From: a virus
DNA: 64,000 bases
IMG/VR virus record: IMGVR_UViG_3300025030_000004
Location: 1 to 64,000 of that record
Direction: 5' to 3' (one strand)
Each line of letters starts with the position of its first letter. Within the stretch, counting starts at the first letter, position 1. The position numbers and the translations under genes were made by a program. The notes beneath the pieces are model-generated. The model made no database searches, was not told where the DNA came from, and saw only the letters and a program-made list of their open reading frames with translations. This document shows positions 49,421 through 57,932 of this stretch, one piece after another.

Positions 49421-51457
49421 ATGAAAGTAATTAAACGAAACAAAAAGGTAGTAGATTTTGATCAATATAAAGTTACAATCGCAATTCTATCGGCTTTAAA
49501 TGAAACAAAAGAAGGTAATTATGAAATTGCTCAAAATATTTCAGACAAAGTAAAAGAACAAATAAATAATAATACTGAAGTTGAACAAATTCAAGATATT
49601 GTTGAACAAGTATTAATGAGTGAGGGGTATTTAAAAACCGCAAAAGCATATATTCTTTATCGTGAAGAACATAAACAACAAAGAGAATTTGAAGTTAATT
49701 TAATGAAAAGTATTGCTAAATTATTAAAGGAAACAGATAGAGATAATGCTAATATAGGACACTCACCAGCATCTAAGATGTATCAAATTGGTGGAACTGC
49801 ATCAAAAGCATTTTATATAAACAAATTATTACCTAAAAATTTCTCAAAATTATACATAGATGGAGACATTCATATTCATGACTTTGACTACTATGACAAA
49901 ACTTTTAACTGTTTATCTATTCCATTAGAAAGAATGTTAAAAAATCTTCCTGAATATGAATTTGAATATGGATCTGTAAGAAGTCCAAAACGCTTATCCA
50001 GCGTTATGTCTTTAGCATCAATTATTTTACAACGCATTTCAAATGATATTTTTGGTGGTACTCTTCTTCCTAATTTAGATATTACTATTCAACATCTTGT
50101 AAATGAAGGTTATATCACTCCTCCCACTGATGAAGAGTTTAAACAATCTGCACAAAGTTTACTGTATAATCTTGCTACTATGCCTACTAGAGCTGGCAAT
50201 CAGATACCTTTTTCCTCAATTACTTTTGGTCTTGAGACTGGAGAATATGGTAGAAAATTAACTATATCATTACTTGAAGAATTTAAAAAAGGAATGGGCA
50301 GGGGCGAGACATTTATTTTTCCTAATTTAATATTCAAGTGTTTAAGTGATGTTAATTTTCAAGAAACAGATCCAAACTATGATTTATATGAATTGGCTGT
50401 GGAAGTTAGTTGTGCAAGAATGAATCCTACATTTAACTTCTTAGATTGCGATTATTATAAAATTTATGATCCTAAAGAAGTTAATCCAATGGGTTGCAGA
50501 ACACATGTTATTGGTAATATAAATGGTGACCCAATTAGTGAAGGTAGAGGAAATATTTTTCCAACTACAATTAATCTTCCAAGATTGGCGTTAAAAGCAA
50601 AAGGTATTAATTTTCAAAAAGATATCAAAGACTTTTTCAAGAAGTTAGATAAAATGCTTGAAGATGTTAAAGAACTTTCAATACACCGTTATAATATTTT
50701 AGCAAATCTTAAAGCATATGATATTCCTTATGTAATTGGAGAAGGCGTATATTATAAGAGTGAAACCCTTGAATCGAAAGATAAAATCGAGTCTTCATTA
50801 AAACAAGGGACGATAGCTATTGGTTTTATTGGAATTGCAGAAGCAGTTAAAGAATTAGTAGGAACGCATCATGGGGAATCAGAAACCGCACTTCAACTAG
50901 CAATAGAAATAAATAAGCATATTAGAGAAATGTGTGAAAAATATATGAAAGAAACTGGTCTTAATTGGAGTTGTTACGCCACACCTGCTGAATCTACTTG
51001 TGGGAAAGTTATGAAAGACAGAAAAGATTTTGGAATAATAGAAGGTGTTACTGACAGGGATTATTATACAAATAGTTATCATATTCCAGTTTATTTCCCA
51101 ATATCTATAGCACGTAAAATGACAATTGAAGGATTATTCCATACATATAATAATGGTGGTAGAATTAGTTATATTGAATTATCTGCTCCTCCTATACATA
51201 ATACTGAAGGTATAAAAGAAGTACACAAACACATGGTTAAATCTAATGTTGGTTATGCAGGAATTAATTTTCCTATTGATGAATGTAAAACTTGTGGTTA
51301 TTCTGGCATTATTAAAGAATGTTGTCCTAAATGTAAAGGTACTGAAATTAAAAAGATTCGTAGGGTTAGTGGTTATTTAGGATTTTCAGAAAGGATCAAT
51401 GCCAATAAAGGAGCAGAAATTGATGATAGATTTGCTCATAATAAGGTGAGTGAATGA
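49421..51457 (+). CDS. nrdD: Anaerobic (class III) ribonucleoside-triphosphate reductase
   Basis: 678 aa. N-terminal ATP-cone (VVDFDQYKVTIAILSALNE...), barrel with NCLSIPLERML, FPNLIFKCLSD, NPMGCRTHVIGN, GFIGIAEAV, YATPAESTCGK; near the C-terminus a zinc site CKTCGYSG...CCPKCKG and the glycyl radical loop RRVSGYLGF (Gly near residue 650). Makes dNTPs without oxygen. Full length with all key residues. Coupled to its activase downstream by an ATGA overlap. Confidence 0.95.
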   Translation: MKVIKRNKKVVDFDQYKVTIAILSALNETKEGNYEIAQNISDKVKEQINNNTEVEQIQDIVEQVLMSEGYLKTAKAYILYREEHKQQREFEVNLMKSIAKLLKETDRDNANIGHSPASKMYQIGGTASKAFYINKLLPKNFSKLYIDGDIHIHDFDYYDKTFNCLSIPLERMLKNLPEYEFEYGSVRSPKRLSSVMSLASIILQRISNDIFGGTLLPNLDITIQHLVNEGYITPPTDEEFKQSAQSLLYNLATMPTRAGNQIPFSSITFGLETGEYGRKLTISLLEEFKKGMGRGETFIFPNLIFKCLSDVNFQETDPNYDLYELAVEVSCARMNPTFNFLDCDYYKIYDPKEVNPMGCRTHVIGNINGDPISEGRGNIFPTTINLPRLALKAKGINFQKDIKDFFKKLDKMLEDVKELSIHRYNILANLKAYDIPYVIGEGVYYKSETLESKDKIESSLKQGTIAIGFIGIAEAVKELVGTHHGESETALQLAIEINKHIREMCEKYMKETGLNWSCYATPAESTCGKVMKDRKDFGIIEGVTDRDYYTNSYHIPVYFPISIARKMTIEGLFHTYNNGGRISYIELSAPPIHNTEGIKEVHKHMVKSNVGYAGINFPIDECKTCGYSGIIKECCPKCKGTEIKKIRRVSGYLGFSERINANKGAEIDDRFAHNKVSE

Positions 51458-51939
51458 TTGAAATTGCAGGAATACGCAAAGAAAGTCTTGAAGATGGGAA
51501 AGGGATAAGAACTGTCATATATTTTCAAGGATGCAAGCATAAGTGTTCAAACTGTCAAAATCCTCATACTTGGGAATGGGGTGAAGGACAATTGGTTTCT
51601 ATGCAATATTTACTCAATATTGTTAAAAACGACACATTATCAAAAGGAGTTACATTCTCTGGTGGATGTCCAATGTGTAATGCTAAATCACTTATTCCAT
51701 TGGCTAAAAAATTAAAAGAGTTAGGTTATAGTATTTGGGCGTATTGTGGTGAAACAATAGAAGACTTAAATGGTGATCAATTAGATTTACTTCAGTATAT
51801 TGACGTTCTAATAGATGGCAGATATGAAGATAAATTGAGAGATGACACTTTAGCCTTTAGAGGAAGTTCTAATCAAAGGATTATTAATGTTAAAGAAAGC
51901 ATAAGACAAAATAAGGTTATTGGATTATTAATGGGTTAA
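51454..51939 (+). CDS. nrdG: NrdG radical-SAM activase of NrdD
   Basis: 161 aa. CKHKCSNC provides the radical-SAM CxxxCxxC cluster; TFSGGCPM is the glycine-rich SAM region (usually GGxP; here GGCP); ALINGRY-type end appears as VLIDGRYEDKLRDD and FRGSSNQRII. Generates the glycyl radical in NrdD. ATG overlaps the nrdD stop. Confidence 0.93.
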   Translation: MIEIAGIRKESLEDGKGIRTVIYFQGCKHKCSNCQNPHTWEWGEGQLVSMQYLLNIVKNDTLSKGVTFSGGCPMCNAKSLIPLAKKLKELGYSIWAYCGETIEDLNGDQLDLLQYIDVLIDGRYEDKLRDDTLAFRGSSNQRIINVKESIRQNKVIGLLMG

Positions 51940-51963
51940 AAATAATAAAAGTGAGGTAAATAA

Positions 51964-52395
51964 ATGAATATTAAAATAAAATACCATTCCAAGGACATTG
52001 ATAAAATTACAAATATTGAAGGGAAATCAGATTGGTATGACCTAAGATCAGCAGAGGATGTCACGCTAAAAGCAGGAGAATTTAAACTAATCTCTCTTGG
52101 AGTGTCAATGGAATTACCTGAAGGATATGAAGCATATGTAATTCCACGTTCAAGCACATATAAAACATTTGGAATCATTCAAACAAATCATTTGGGATTA
52201 ATTGATGAAATTTATAAAGGCAACAATGATATTTGGAAATATCCTGCACTTGCAATGAGAGATACTGAAATTAAGGTTAATGACCGCATTTGTCAATTTA
52301 GGATTCAAAAGAAAATGCCTGTAGTTACATTTAATGAAGTTGATAATTTAGAGAGTGAAGATCGTGGAGGATTTGGGAGTACGGGTAGAAGATGA
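51964..52395 (+). CDS. dut: dUTPase (trimeric Dut type)
   Basis: 143 aa with all five motifs: [10 protein letters not shown] (I; Asp replaces the usual D-x-A layout but the order fits), [11 protein letters not shown] (II), [15 protein letters not shown] (III, catalytic Asp/Tyr), ICQFRIQKK (IV), RGGFGSTG (V). Hydrolyses dUTP to dUMP and PPi, feeding the ThyX-like enzyme and keeping uracil out of DNA. Resembles the SPbeta YosS type. Stop overlaps the next ATG. Confidence 0.9.
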   Translation: MNIKIKYHSKDIDKITNIEGKSDWYDLRSAEDVTLKAGEFKLISLGVSMELPEGYEAYVIPRSSTYKTFGIIQTNHLGLIDEIYKGNNDIWKYPALAMRDTEIKVNDRICQFRIQKKMPVVTFNEVDNLESEDRGGFGSTGRR

Positions 52396-52547
52396 GTAAG
52401 GTTATTGATTTAACTAATAGAAATTTTGGTAAATTAACAGTCATAAAACAATTTACTGAAAGAAGTAAAAATAACTACATTCAGTGGGTGTGCATTTGCG
52501 AATGTACACCCACCATAGAAAGAGTGATTATTGGCAAATATCTATAA
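52392..52547 (+). CDS. Truncated HNH/AP2-associated N-terminal module, 51 aa
   Basis: ATG 52392 overlaps the dut stop. [21 protein letters not shown] ... IQWVCICEC matches the start of phage HNH/AP2 homing endonucleases (DLTGQKFGRLTV...CKCDCG), but the catalytic part is missing; the frame runs through a strong hairpin and stops. Probably a remnant of an endonuclease gene. Confidence 0.6.
   Translation: MSKVIDLTNRNFGKLTVIKQFTERSKNNYIQWVCICECTPTIERVIIGKYL
52484..52513 (+). terminator. 13-bp hairpin with TGCG loop
   Basis: 52484-52496 pairs with 52501-52513 (twelve Watson-Crick, one G-U pairs), GTGGGTGT outermost. No T-run follows. Very stable; may end the nrd/dut transcript, or be an end of a deleted insertion. 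Confidence 0.6.
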
Positions 52548-52680
52548 TGATTCTTGTCCTCATTATAGTCCATATGATTATCATAAAGGAGACCAATGGT
52601 TAATGGATGTATTTGACGTTGATAAAGATGCTCCAAGGACATATGCAATGACTGATATTTTAGAGTTTATTAAAGAATAA
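52531..52680 (+). CDS. Hypothetical small protein, 49 aa
   Basis: TTG 52531 after AGAAAGAG, overlapping the preceding frame by 17 nt. Acidic (WLMDVFDVDKDAPR). Ends in a TAA followed closely by the next ribosome site. Function unknown. Confidence 0.5.
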   Translation: MANIYNDSCPHYSPYDYHKGDQWLMDVFDVDKDAPRTYAMTDILEFIKE

Positions 52681-52698
52681 GGAAATGAGGTGAACTAA

Positions 52699-52797
52699 AT
52701 GTTTTGGTTAGGCGCTTTAACTGCGACTGTAATATTAATCGGCATAGTGGTTTATGCTTATAAAACTGTTAAGAAATTTATGGAAAAGTTACAGTAG
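52699..52797 (+). CDS. Single-span membrane peptide, 32 aa
   Basis: ATG 52699 with GAGGTG upstream. One hydrophobic helix (residues about 2-21) then a basic tail (KTVKKFMEKLQ). Small membrane proteins of this type are frequent in phages; no function assigned. Confidence 0.5.
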   Translation: MFWLGALTATVILIGIVVYAYKTVKKFMEKLQ

Positions 52798-52812
52798 AAA
52801 AGAGAAATAAAT

Positions 52813-53079
52813 ATGAAGAAAATCTATTATTACCTAAGTAAGAAATTTTATGATTGGAATTATGCTTGTAGTTGTGGATGTTGCGATGTTGACGAAGTAA
52901 CTATGGATAAAATTGATTATTTAGTATGCGAATATAAAGAAATATGTATTAATTGTGGTCGAGAGGTTGGATACTGGGCATATGGAAGTTATACCTATCC
53001 TAGAAGTAAAACAGAAGAACTGCAATATAGATGGTTATATTATAAACAAAGATTAAAGAGTAAATTTGGGTTAAATTGA
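52813..53079 (+). CDS. Cys-rich protein, 88 aa
   Basis: ATG 52813 after AAAGAG. Aromatic basic N-terminus, then CSCGCCDVD and CINCGRE, six Cys arranged like a zinc knuckle; Tyr/Arg-rich C-terminus. Function unknown. Confidence 0.65.
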   Translation: MKKIYYYLSKKFYDWNYACSCGCCDVDEVTMDKIDYLVCEYKEICINCGREVGYWAYGSYTYPRSKTEELQYRWLYYKQRLKSKFGLN

Positions 53080-53112
53080 TAGTTTCATAGGTTATTGGAA
53101 GGAGGAATTTTT

Positions 53113-53856
53113 ATTAAAACATTTATGATTCAAACTATAGATAAACAAGTTACTCACGACTTTTCATTCCACTTAATTGAAGCAATAAAATATAATAATT
53201 GGTTTCAGAATGAAAAGGTTTATGATTATTTTCTTCAAGATACTTATTATTTACCACTTTATTCTAACAATGAACCGTATAAAAAAGATGTAGAAGGGAT
53301 TATTCCAGTCGGATCTGTAGAATTTGTTTTAGAATATTTAAAGAGATATCATAATATTTCTAATATCAAACCACTTAATATTCCACAAGAACTTTTAAAA
53401 TTTGAATACTTAAAGCGATGGGTTGGCTACAATGATAGCGATACAGTTAAAAATGTTTGGCACTCTACTTTCATTAAAGACAAAGCAAAAATAAAAGGAG
53501 AAATAAGATTCCTAAATAAAAATGAATATTTTCCTAAAGGAGAATGGTTAGTTTCAGAATTTATAGATATTAACTCTGAGTGGAGAACATTTGTTTTTAA
53601 TGATGAATTAATTGGGTTGCAAAATTATTCGGGTGATTTTACTATGTTTCCTGATGTAAAATTAATAAATAAAATGATAAGAGAATACAGGGGGAAGAAT
53701 CCAGCCTATACATTGGATGTCGGAATAAATCAGAATGGAACATTCTTGATTGAAATTCATGATTTTTTCTCTTGTGGATTATATGGATTCGCAGGTTATA
53801 GAGATTTGCCAAGAATGTTTATCTCAACATGGAATAAATTACTTGCCAACAAATAA
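53113..53856 (+). CDS. ATP-grasp-like (DUF4343-type) protein, apparent AUU start
   Basis: 247 aa if started at ATT 53113, 7 nt after AAGGAGG (53099-53105); alternatives are TTG 53095, which lies before the ribosome site, and ATG 53125, 19 nt away. Seen: IPVGSVEFVLEYL, VWHSTFIKDKAKIKG, GEWLVSEFIDINSEWRTFVFNDELIGLQNYSG, YTLDVGINQNGTFLIEIHDFFSCGLYGF. The order of basic residue, E-W-R and D/E-x-N-like end is that of ATP-grasp proteins found in phages. Substrate unknown. Confidence 0.7.
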   Translation: MKTFMIQTIDKQVTHDFSFHLIEAIKYNNWFQNEKVYDYFLQDTYYLPLYSNNEPYKKDVEGIIPVGSVEFVLEYLKRYHNISNIKPLNIPQELLKFEYLKRWVGYNDSDTVKNVWHSTFIKDKAKIKGEIRFLNKNEYFPKGEWLVSEFIDINSEWRTFVFNDELIGLQNYSGDFTMFPDVKLINKMIREYRGKNPAYTLDVGINQNGTFLIEIHDFFSCGLYGFAGYRDLPRMFISTWNKLLANK

Positions 53857-53887
53857 TGAATTTATGTTATTAGAAAGGAGAAATAAA

Positions 53888-54421
53888 TTGAGTAAAGATA
53901 AATTACTTCAAAAAGTTAAAGAATCGTTATTATGGAAACATCAAGAATCAAAATATAATCTTGAAAGAGTAGTACCATATTATCTAATTATTAAAAATGC
54001 AAAGAATGAGATACTAGACCAGTTAATAGATGATTGTAATAAATATGATTTTTTGCTTAATTATGAACATGAAAAAGATAATTATTATACATTTGGCACT
54101 ATGACAATCCATATTAAATTCGACAAAACAGCAGACGATGATTTCTTTTGTTATAGAAACGCAAACGACTATCATTATAAAATTGACCTACTTTGGTATG
54201 AGCATGGGAGTACTGATGAATACTTACCAAGAATTATTGTTAAAAAAATAATGGAATCTGTTTTTATAGAATTCAATGATGATAGCACAGAAGAGTTTAA
54301 TAACTGGTATTCAGAACTAAGAGAACTACACAAGAAAGAAAAAAGTGAAAGGTTAAAATCTATTGAGCGACAAATAAAAGAATTAACTAAACAAAAAGAA
54401 GAACTATCTAAAAATAAATAA
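53888..54421 (+). CDS. Hypothetical protein with C-terminal coiled coil, 177 aa
   Basis: TTG 53888 with AAAGGAG 8-9 nt upstream; an upstream ATG would overlap the previous gene by about 100 nt and lacks a ribosome site. Alpha/beta body (LIIKNAKNEILDQLIDDC, IDLLWYEHGS) and a Lys/Glu coiled coil (residues about 140-177). Function unknown. Confidence 0.7.
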   Translation: MSKDKLLQKVKESLLWKHQESKYNLERVVPYYLIIKNAKNEILDQLIDDCNKYDFLLNYEHEKDNYYTFGTMTIHIKFDKTADDDFFCYRNANDYHYKIDLLWYEHGSTDEYLPRIIVKKIMESVFIEFNDDSTEEFNNWYSELRELHKKEKSERLKSIERQIKELTKQKEELSKNK

Positions 54422-54462
54422 CCATTCCAAAACTTATTTCATGTTAAGAAAGGAGAAAATAA

Positions 54463-54663
54463 TTGAAAACTTTTGATGAAATATTAAAAGAAATGGATTC
54501 ATTAGAAAAGAAATCTACAAAAATATCAGAGAAAAAGTTTGCATTAATAACTGAACTACAGAAAGTATGCCCTCATGAAGATATTGTTGATTATTATGAT
54601 ACAGAGTGGCTTAGAAGTACACATGTTAGATATTGCAAGTTATGCAAAAGTGAAAATGTATAA
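54463..54663 (+). CDS. Small protein with possible zinc site, 66 aa
   Basis: TTG 54463 after AAAGGAGA. N-terminal helix, then CPHEDIVDYYDTEW ... YCKLCKSENV, an H/C pattern seen in small phage proteins (C-x-H...C-x-x-C). Function unknown. Confidence 0.65.
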   Translation: MKTFDEILKEMDSLEKKSTKISEKKFALITELQKVCPHEDIVDYYDTEWLRSTHVRYCKLCKSENV

Positions 54664-54711
54664 ATACTTTCAAAGATAAATTTCATTCTACTTAAAGAAA
54701 GGAATAATTAG

Positions 54712-54936
54712 ATGAAATACACATACCTCTCAGGCAGAGAAGTTATGCCAGATGGCAATAGATCAACAAAATTAACTTGTTTCGAATGTGGTAAACCTCA
54801 ATCACATTCATATTATACTGAATGTGGTAAACATATCTGTTTCACTTGTAAATGGAAGGATGAAAATGATGATTTAAATGGTAAAAATAAAGAAGATGAT
54901 AGAGATAGTTTAGTAGTAGGTTATCTACAATACTAA
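54712..54936 (+). CDS. Small double-zinc-like protein, 74 aa
   Basis: ATG 54712 with AAAGGAA upstream. CFECGKPQ, ECGKHICFTCKWK: two Cys pairs as in a small treble-clef; acidic tail. Function unknown. Confidence 0.65.
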   Translation: MKYTYLSGREVMPDGNRSTKLTCFECGKPQSHSYYTECGKHICFTCKWKDENDDLNGKNKEDDRDSLVVGYLQY

Positions 54937-54953
54937 TAGTCAGAAAATTTATA

Positions 54954-54982
54954 TTGACTCTATCTAATGAACAAGATATAAT
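54954..54982 (+). promoter_or_regulatory. Sigma-A-type promoter
   Basis: TTGACT (54954-54959), 17-bp spacer, TATAAT (54977-54982), 64 bp before the ATG at 55046. Drives the ThyX-like/kinase/nucleotidase cluster. Confidence 0.75.
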
Positions 54983-55045
54983 TAATTTAGTTTATATATA
55001 ATATAGTGGAGTGGTAGAGTCAAATAATTTAAGAAGGTGAAATGG

Positions 55046-55543
55046 ATGGCAGGAAAATCATTATTAAATAAACAATCGTCGGCAAAACCAAGGAAACAAG
55101 ATAAATATTCAGAACTAAATGGCACAAAACAAGAATACAGATTTAAACCAACAGATAAAGCTATTTATGTCGGACTACTAGATGAGTATAGTGGATTGGA
55201 ATGTGAAATTGTCAAAAGATCAAGAAGAAAAATAACTGAATATTACACAATAAAATTTAGTAATGAAGAAATTATAAGTGATATATCTGGGAATTTTCTA
55301 ATGAATCATGAAGAATATGAATTGTTTTTAGAAAACAAAAATAAAGAAAATAATGAAGATAATCTAGATGATATATCTGAATATGAATTAGAACTTATGA
55401 AACTTGGAATAGAATCTCATAAAAATTATGTTCAATGTTTAGTACCAACATTATTCGTTAATTATGCTTGTGATAGATGTAATGAAAAAGTTAGATGTGT
55501 TTATAAAAGGAAATATCAATATGATAAGTTGAAATTGTTTTAG
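55046..55543 (+). CDS. Hypothetical protein, 165 aa
   Basis: ATG 55046 with AAGAAGG (55031-55037), spacing 8. Basic N-terminus (MAGKSLLNKQSSAKPRKQDK), SH3-like beta core (AIYVGLLDEYSGLECEIVKR), acidic middle, then CDRCNEKVRC. Possibly DNA- or metal-binding. First gene of the nucleotide-metabolism unit after its own promoter. Confidence 0.65.
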   Translation: MAGKSLLNKQSSAKPRKQDKYSELNGTKQEYRFKPTDKAIYVGLLDEYSGLECEIVKRSRRKITEYYTIKFSNEEIISDISGNFLMNHEEYELFLENKNKENNEDNLDDISEYELELMKLGIESHKNYVQCLVPTLFVNYACDRCNEKVRCVYKRKYQYDKLKLF

Positions 55544-55562
55544 ATTAGAAAGGATGAAGTAG

Positions 55563-56177
55563 TTGATACAAAAAACACAAATAAATAAACTTGAAAATGA
55601 TTGGGTAGATGTGAAAAACAAATGTAGGAATACGATTAATAAAGACCACACTGATAATCAACCTAATAGCGAATTCAAAACTAAATTGTTAATTTCAGAG
55701 CATAGTCCTATTAGATTGATTAAAGTAAATTGGCTATGGTCTAAAATTAAATATTGGGTTAGTACACATTATGTAAGACATCATCAAGGTATTGAAAAAT
55801 GGGTGTCAACTCAAAGAAGTGATAGAACAAATGTTGATAGAGATGAAATTGGTCAAGGTGCTCCAGTTAATTTTGAAGCAGAAGCCAATGCTCAATCATT
55901 AATTAATATGGCAAAGGTAAGATTATGTTATCAGGCAAGTAAAGAAACTAGAGAGTTATTTGAGGATTTAAAAGTTACAATTAGCAAGAGTGAACCTGAA
56001 TTAGCAGATGTGTTAGTCCCTTCGTGTATATATAGAGCAGGATGTAGTGAATTTACTGAATGTGGATTTTGGAGTAAGTTTAAGGATAAATATCAAAGGG
56101 CAAATTTATTAGATATTAAAACAAGATATCAATTATATAATGGAGATTTTTATATTAAGAAACTGAAAGTGGAGTGA
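55563..56177 (+). CDS. ThyX-like FAD-dependent thymidylate synthase family protein
   Basis: 204 aa, TTG 55563. Seen: SEHSPIRLIKVNWLWSKI, WVSTHYVRHHQGIEKWVSTQRSDR (the ThyX RHR-x7-S motif region), NFEAEANAQSLINMAKVRLCYQASKETRELF, VPSCIYRAGCSEFTECGFW. The fold features are those of ThyX-like proteins in phages; the canonical RHRxxSxNExSxR is altered (RHHQGIEKWVSTQR), so catalytic competence is uncertain. Would convert dUMP to dTMP, linking with dUTPase and the kinase downstream. Confidence 0.75.
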   Translation: MIQKTQINKLENDWVDVKNKCRNTINKDHTDNQPNSEFKTKLLISEHSPIRLIKVNWLWSKIKYWVSTHYVRHHQGIEKWVSTQRSDRTNVDRDEIGQGAPVNFEAEANAQSLINMAKVRLCYQASKETRELFEDLKVTISKSEPELADVLVPSCIYRAGCSEFTECGFWSKFKDKYQRANLLDIKTRYQLYNGDFYIKKLKVE

Positions 56178-56181
56178 TTGG

Positions 56182-56730
56182 ATGAATAAACTAAAAATAA
56201 TTGGATTTTCAGCAAAGGCTAGAAACGGGAAAGATTCTAGCTGTCTAATCTTAAAAAAGAAACTAGAAGAACAGGGTAAAAAAGTATTAATCTTAGCATA
56301 TGCAAACTATGTTAAATACTTAGTATCTACATATTTTGGAGGAACATATGAAAGGACTCCAGAGAATCGTACACTATGGCAAAAGTTTGGCACAGATAAA
56401 GTTAGAACAAGAAATCCTAATTACTGGGTAGATACAATTATTGATTTTGCAAAAGTATTTGGAGAAGATTATGATTATTTTCTCTTATCAGATTGCAGAT
56501 TTAAAAATGAGTATGAACGATGGGGTTATGATTTTGACGTTACAAGTGTTAGGGTTGAAAGATTAAATTTTGAAAATGATTTAACTCCAGAACAAAGACT
56601 ACATCCTTCAGAAACTTCATTAGATAATTATCATTTTGATTATTACATAAAAGCGGAAAATGGATTGGATAAATTAGAAATGGAAATTGACAAGTTTATA
56701 GAATGGATGAAGGAGAGTGAAAATAATTAA
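56182..56730 (+). CDS. Deoxynucleoside monophosphate kinase-like protein
   Basis: 182 aa. P-loop GFSAKARNGKDSS near residues 8-20, LILAYANYVKYL, WQKFGTDKVRTRNPNYWVD, and LLSDCRFKNEYE (R-x-x-E/N). This matches phage dNMP kinases, which lift dNMPs to dNDPs. ATG 56182 with GGAGTGATTGG upstream; 4 nt from the previous stop. Overlaps the next gene. Confidence 0.8.
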   Translation: MNKLKIIGFSAKARNGKDSSCLILKKKLEEQGKKVLILAYANYVKYLVSTYFGGTYERTPENRTLWQKFGTDKVRTRNPNYWVDTIIDFAKVFGEDYDYFLLSDCRFKNEYERWGYDFDVTSVRVERLNFENDLTPEQRLHPSETSLDNYHFDYYIKAENGLDKLEMEIDKFIEWMKESENN

Positions 56731-57298
56731 GACTAAAATCTACCTAGATATGGATAATACCCTGACTAATAGCACGAAGGGCTTCTGTGAAGCCTACAAC
56801 ATTATTTATAGATACCATAAAGGATTTAAATCTGCACAATGGGAACTCGTAAATACATGGAACTTTGAGAATCAATGTCCCAACCTAACATCACACTCAG
56901 ATGTATTAGAAATATTTGAGAGTCCAGTTTTCTTTAAACTACTTAAACTAATCAATAGTAATACATATGAAGTCGTTAGAGAATTAAATAATAAATATCA
57001 AATAATTATCGCCAGCATTGGCACTCCCAAAAATTTATCTCTTAAATCTTTATACTTGAAAGAGACTCTACCATTTATCAAAGATTACATTCTAATCAAT
57101 AATGAAGGTTGTAAAATGGATAAGGCAATTATCCAGATGAACTATCCAGACTCAATATTTATAGACGATGTAACTACTAACTTAGATTCAAGTAATGCAC
57201 AAAATAAATTCATTTTCGGACTAGAATATCCTTGGTCTGAAACTAAGAATTATAGTAGATTATGGAATTGGACAGATGTTGCAAATAAGTTGTTGTAA
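56723..57298 (+). CDS. 5'(3')-deoxyribonucleotidase-like HAD phosphatase, non-AUG/GUG start likely
   Basis: 191-192 aa. HAD motif YLDMDNTLTN near the N-terminus, IIIASIGTPKN (motif II), SIFIDDVTTNL (motif IV). Dephosphorylates dNMPs, balancing pools. GTG 56717 lies 1 nt after the AAGGAGAG (56710-56717) and is too close; ATA 56723 or ATT 56726 has 7-10 nt spacing and leads directly into KTKIYLDMDNTL, a typical length before the motif. Overlaps the kinase gene. Confidence 0.8.
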   Translation: MIKTKIYLDMDNTLTNSTKGFCEAYNIIYRYHKGFKSAQWELVNTWNFENQCPNLTSHSDVLEIFESPVFFKLLKLINSNTYEVVRELNNKYQIIIASIGTPKNLSLKSLYLKETLPFIKDYILINNEGCKMDKAIIQMNYPDSIFIDDVTTNLDSSNAQNKFIFGLEYPWSETKNYSRLWNWTDVANKLL

Positions 57299-57334
57299 AG
57301 TTAAAAATAATAAATACAAAAGGAGAAAAATAGA

Positions 57335-57817
57335 ATGATTAATTACCATATGTCAATTTGCCGAGATTGTGAAAGAGAGGCTTGTTGTAATTACCCTTGT
57401 CAAGAATATTCAGACCAAAAACGTAATCAATATAAAGCACAGGAAGCAGAAAATATAAGAAAAACAATTGAATGGCTGAATAGGGAAGAACAAAATAAGG
57501 TAAATGAAAGGTTGGGTGAAATGGATATGAATGTGTGTGATTGTGATGATAGTAATGATATTGAAAATTTTTTAGAATATAGCGTTGAGAATGTTGAGTG
57601 GTTGAGATGTATTAATGGTCAAATTCCCTACACAGAACTCATAGATAAAAATGCTCTTTTATCTTATTTGGAAGAGTGTAATGAGAGGCATTGTGATCAG
57701 AATGGTTTGTGTGAAGTTTGCAGGACACCATTAGTTGAGGCTGAAGAATCAAGAGGAGAACATTTTGGAACTAGTTGTGGAGAGGTTATGTGGCATTGTC
57801 CGAATAATTGTGTATAA
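57335..57817 (+). CDS. Cys-rich protein, 160 aa
   Basis: ATG 57335 with AAAGGAGA upstream. At least 13 Cys: CRDCEREACCNYPC near the N-terminus and CNERHCDQNGLCEVC, CGEVMWHCPNNC at the C-terminus, with an acidic helical middle. Probably multi-zinc; the C-terminal half is like phage zinc-finger proteins of unknown role. Confidence 0.7.
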   Translation: MINYHMSICRDCEREACCNYPCQEYSDQKRNQYKAQEAENIRKTIEWLNREEQNKVNERLGEMDMNVCDCDDSNDIENFLEYSVENVEWLRCINGQIPYTELIDKNALLSYLEECNERHCDQNGLCEVCRTPLVEAEESRGEHFGTSCGEVMWHCPNNCV

Positions 57818-57852
57818 GAAAGAATAATTAATAAGGTATAAATAATAAAATA

Positions 57853-57885
57853 TCCAAGTCTACTGAGATAAGAGGTGGGCTTGGA
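57853..57885. repeat. 12-bp hairpin with G-U pairs
   Basis: 57853-57864 pairs with 57874-57885 (CCAAG/CTTGG core; four G-U), 9-nt loop, then AT-rich. Between two genes; might be a weak terminator. Confidence 0.5.
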
Positions 57886-57932
57886 TAAATAAAATATAAT
57901 AAATAATATAAATCAATGGAAGGAGAAATATA

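Noticed and set aside
53750-53888. Upstream ATG for the coiled-coil gene
   Set aside because: It would overlap the preceding gene by about 100 nt; TTG 53888 has AAAGGAG at normal spacing.
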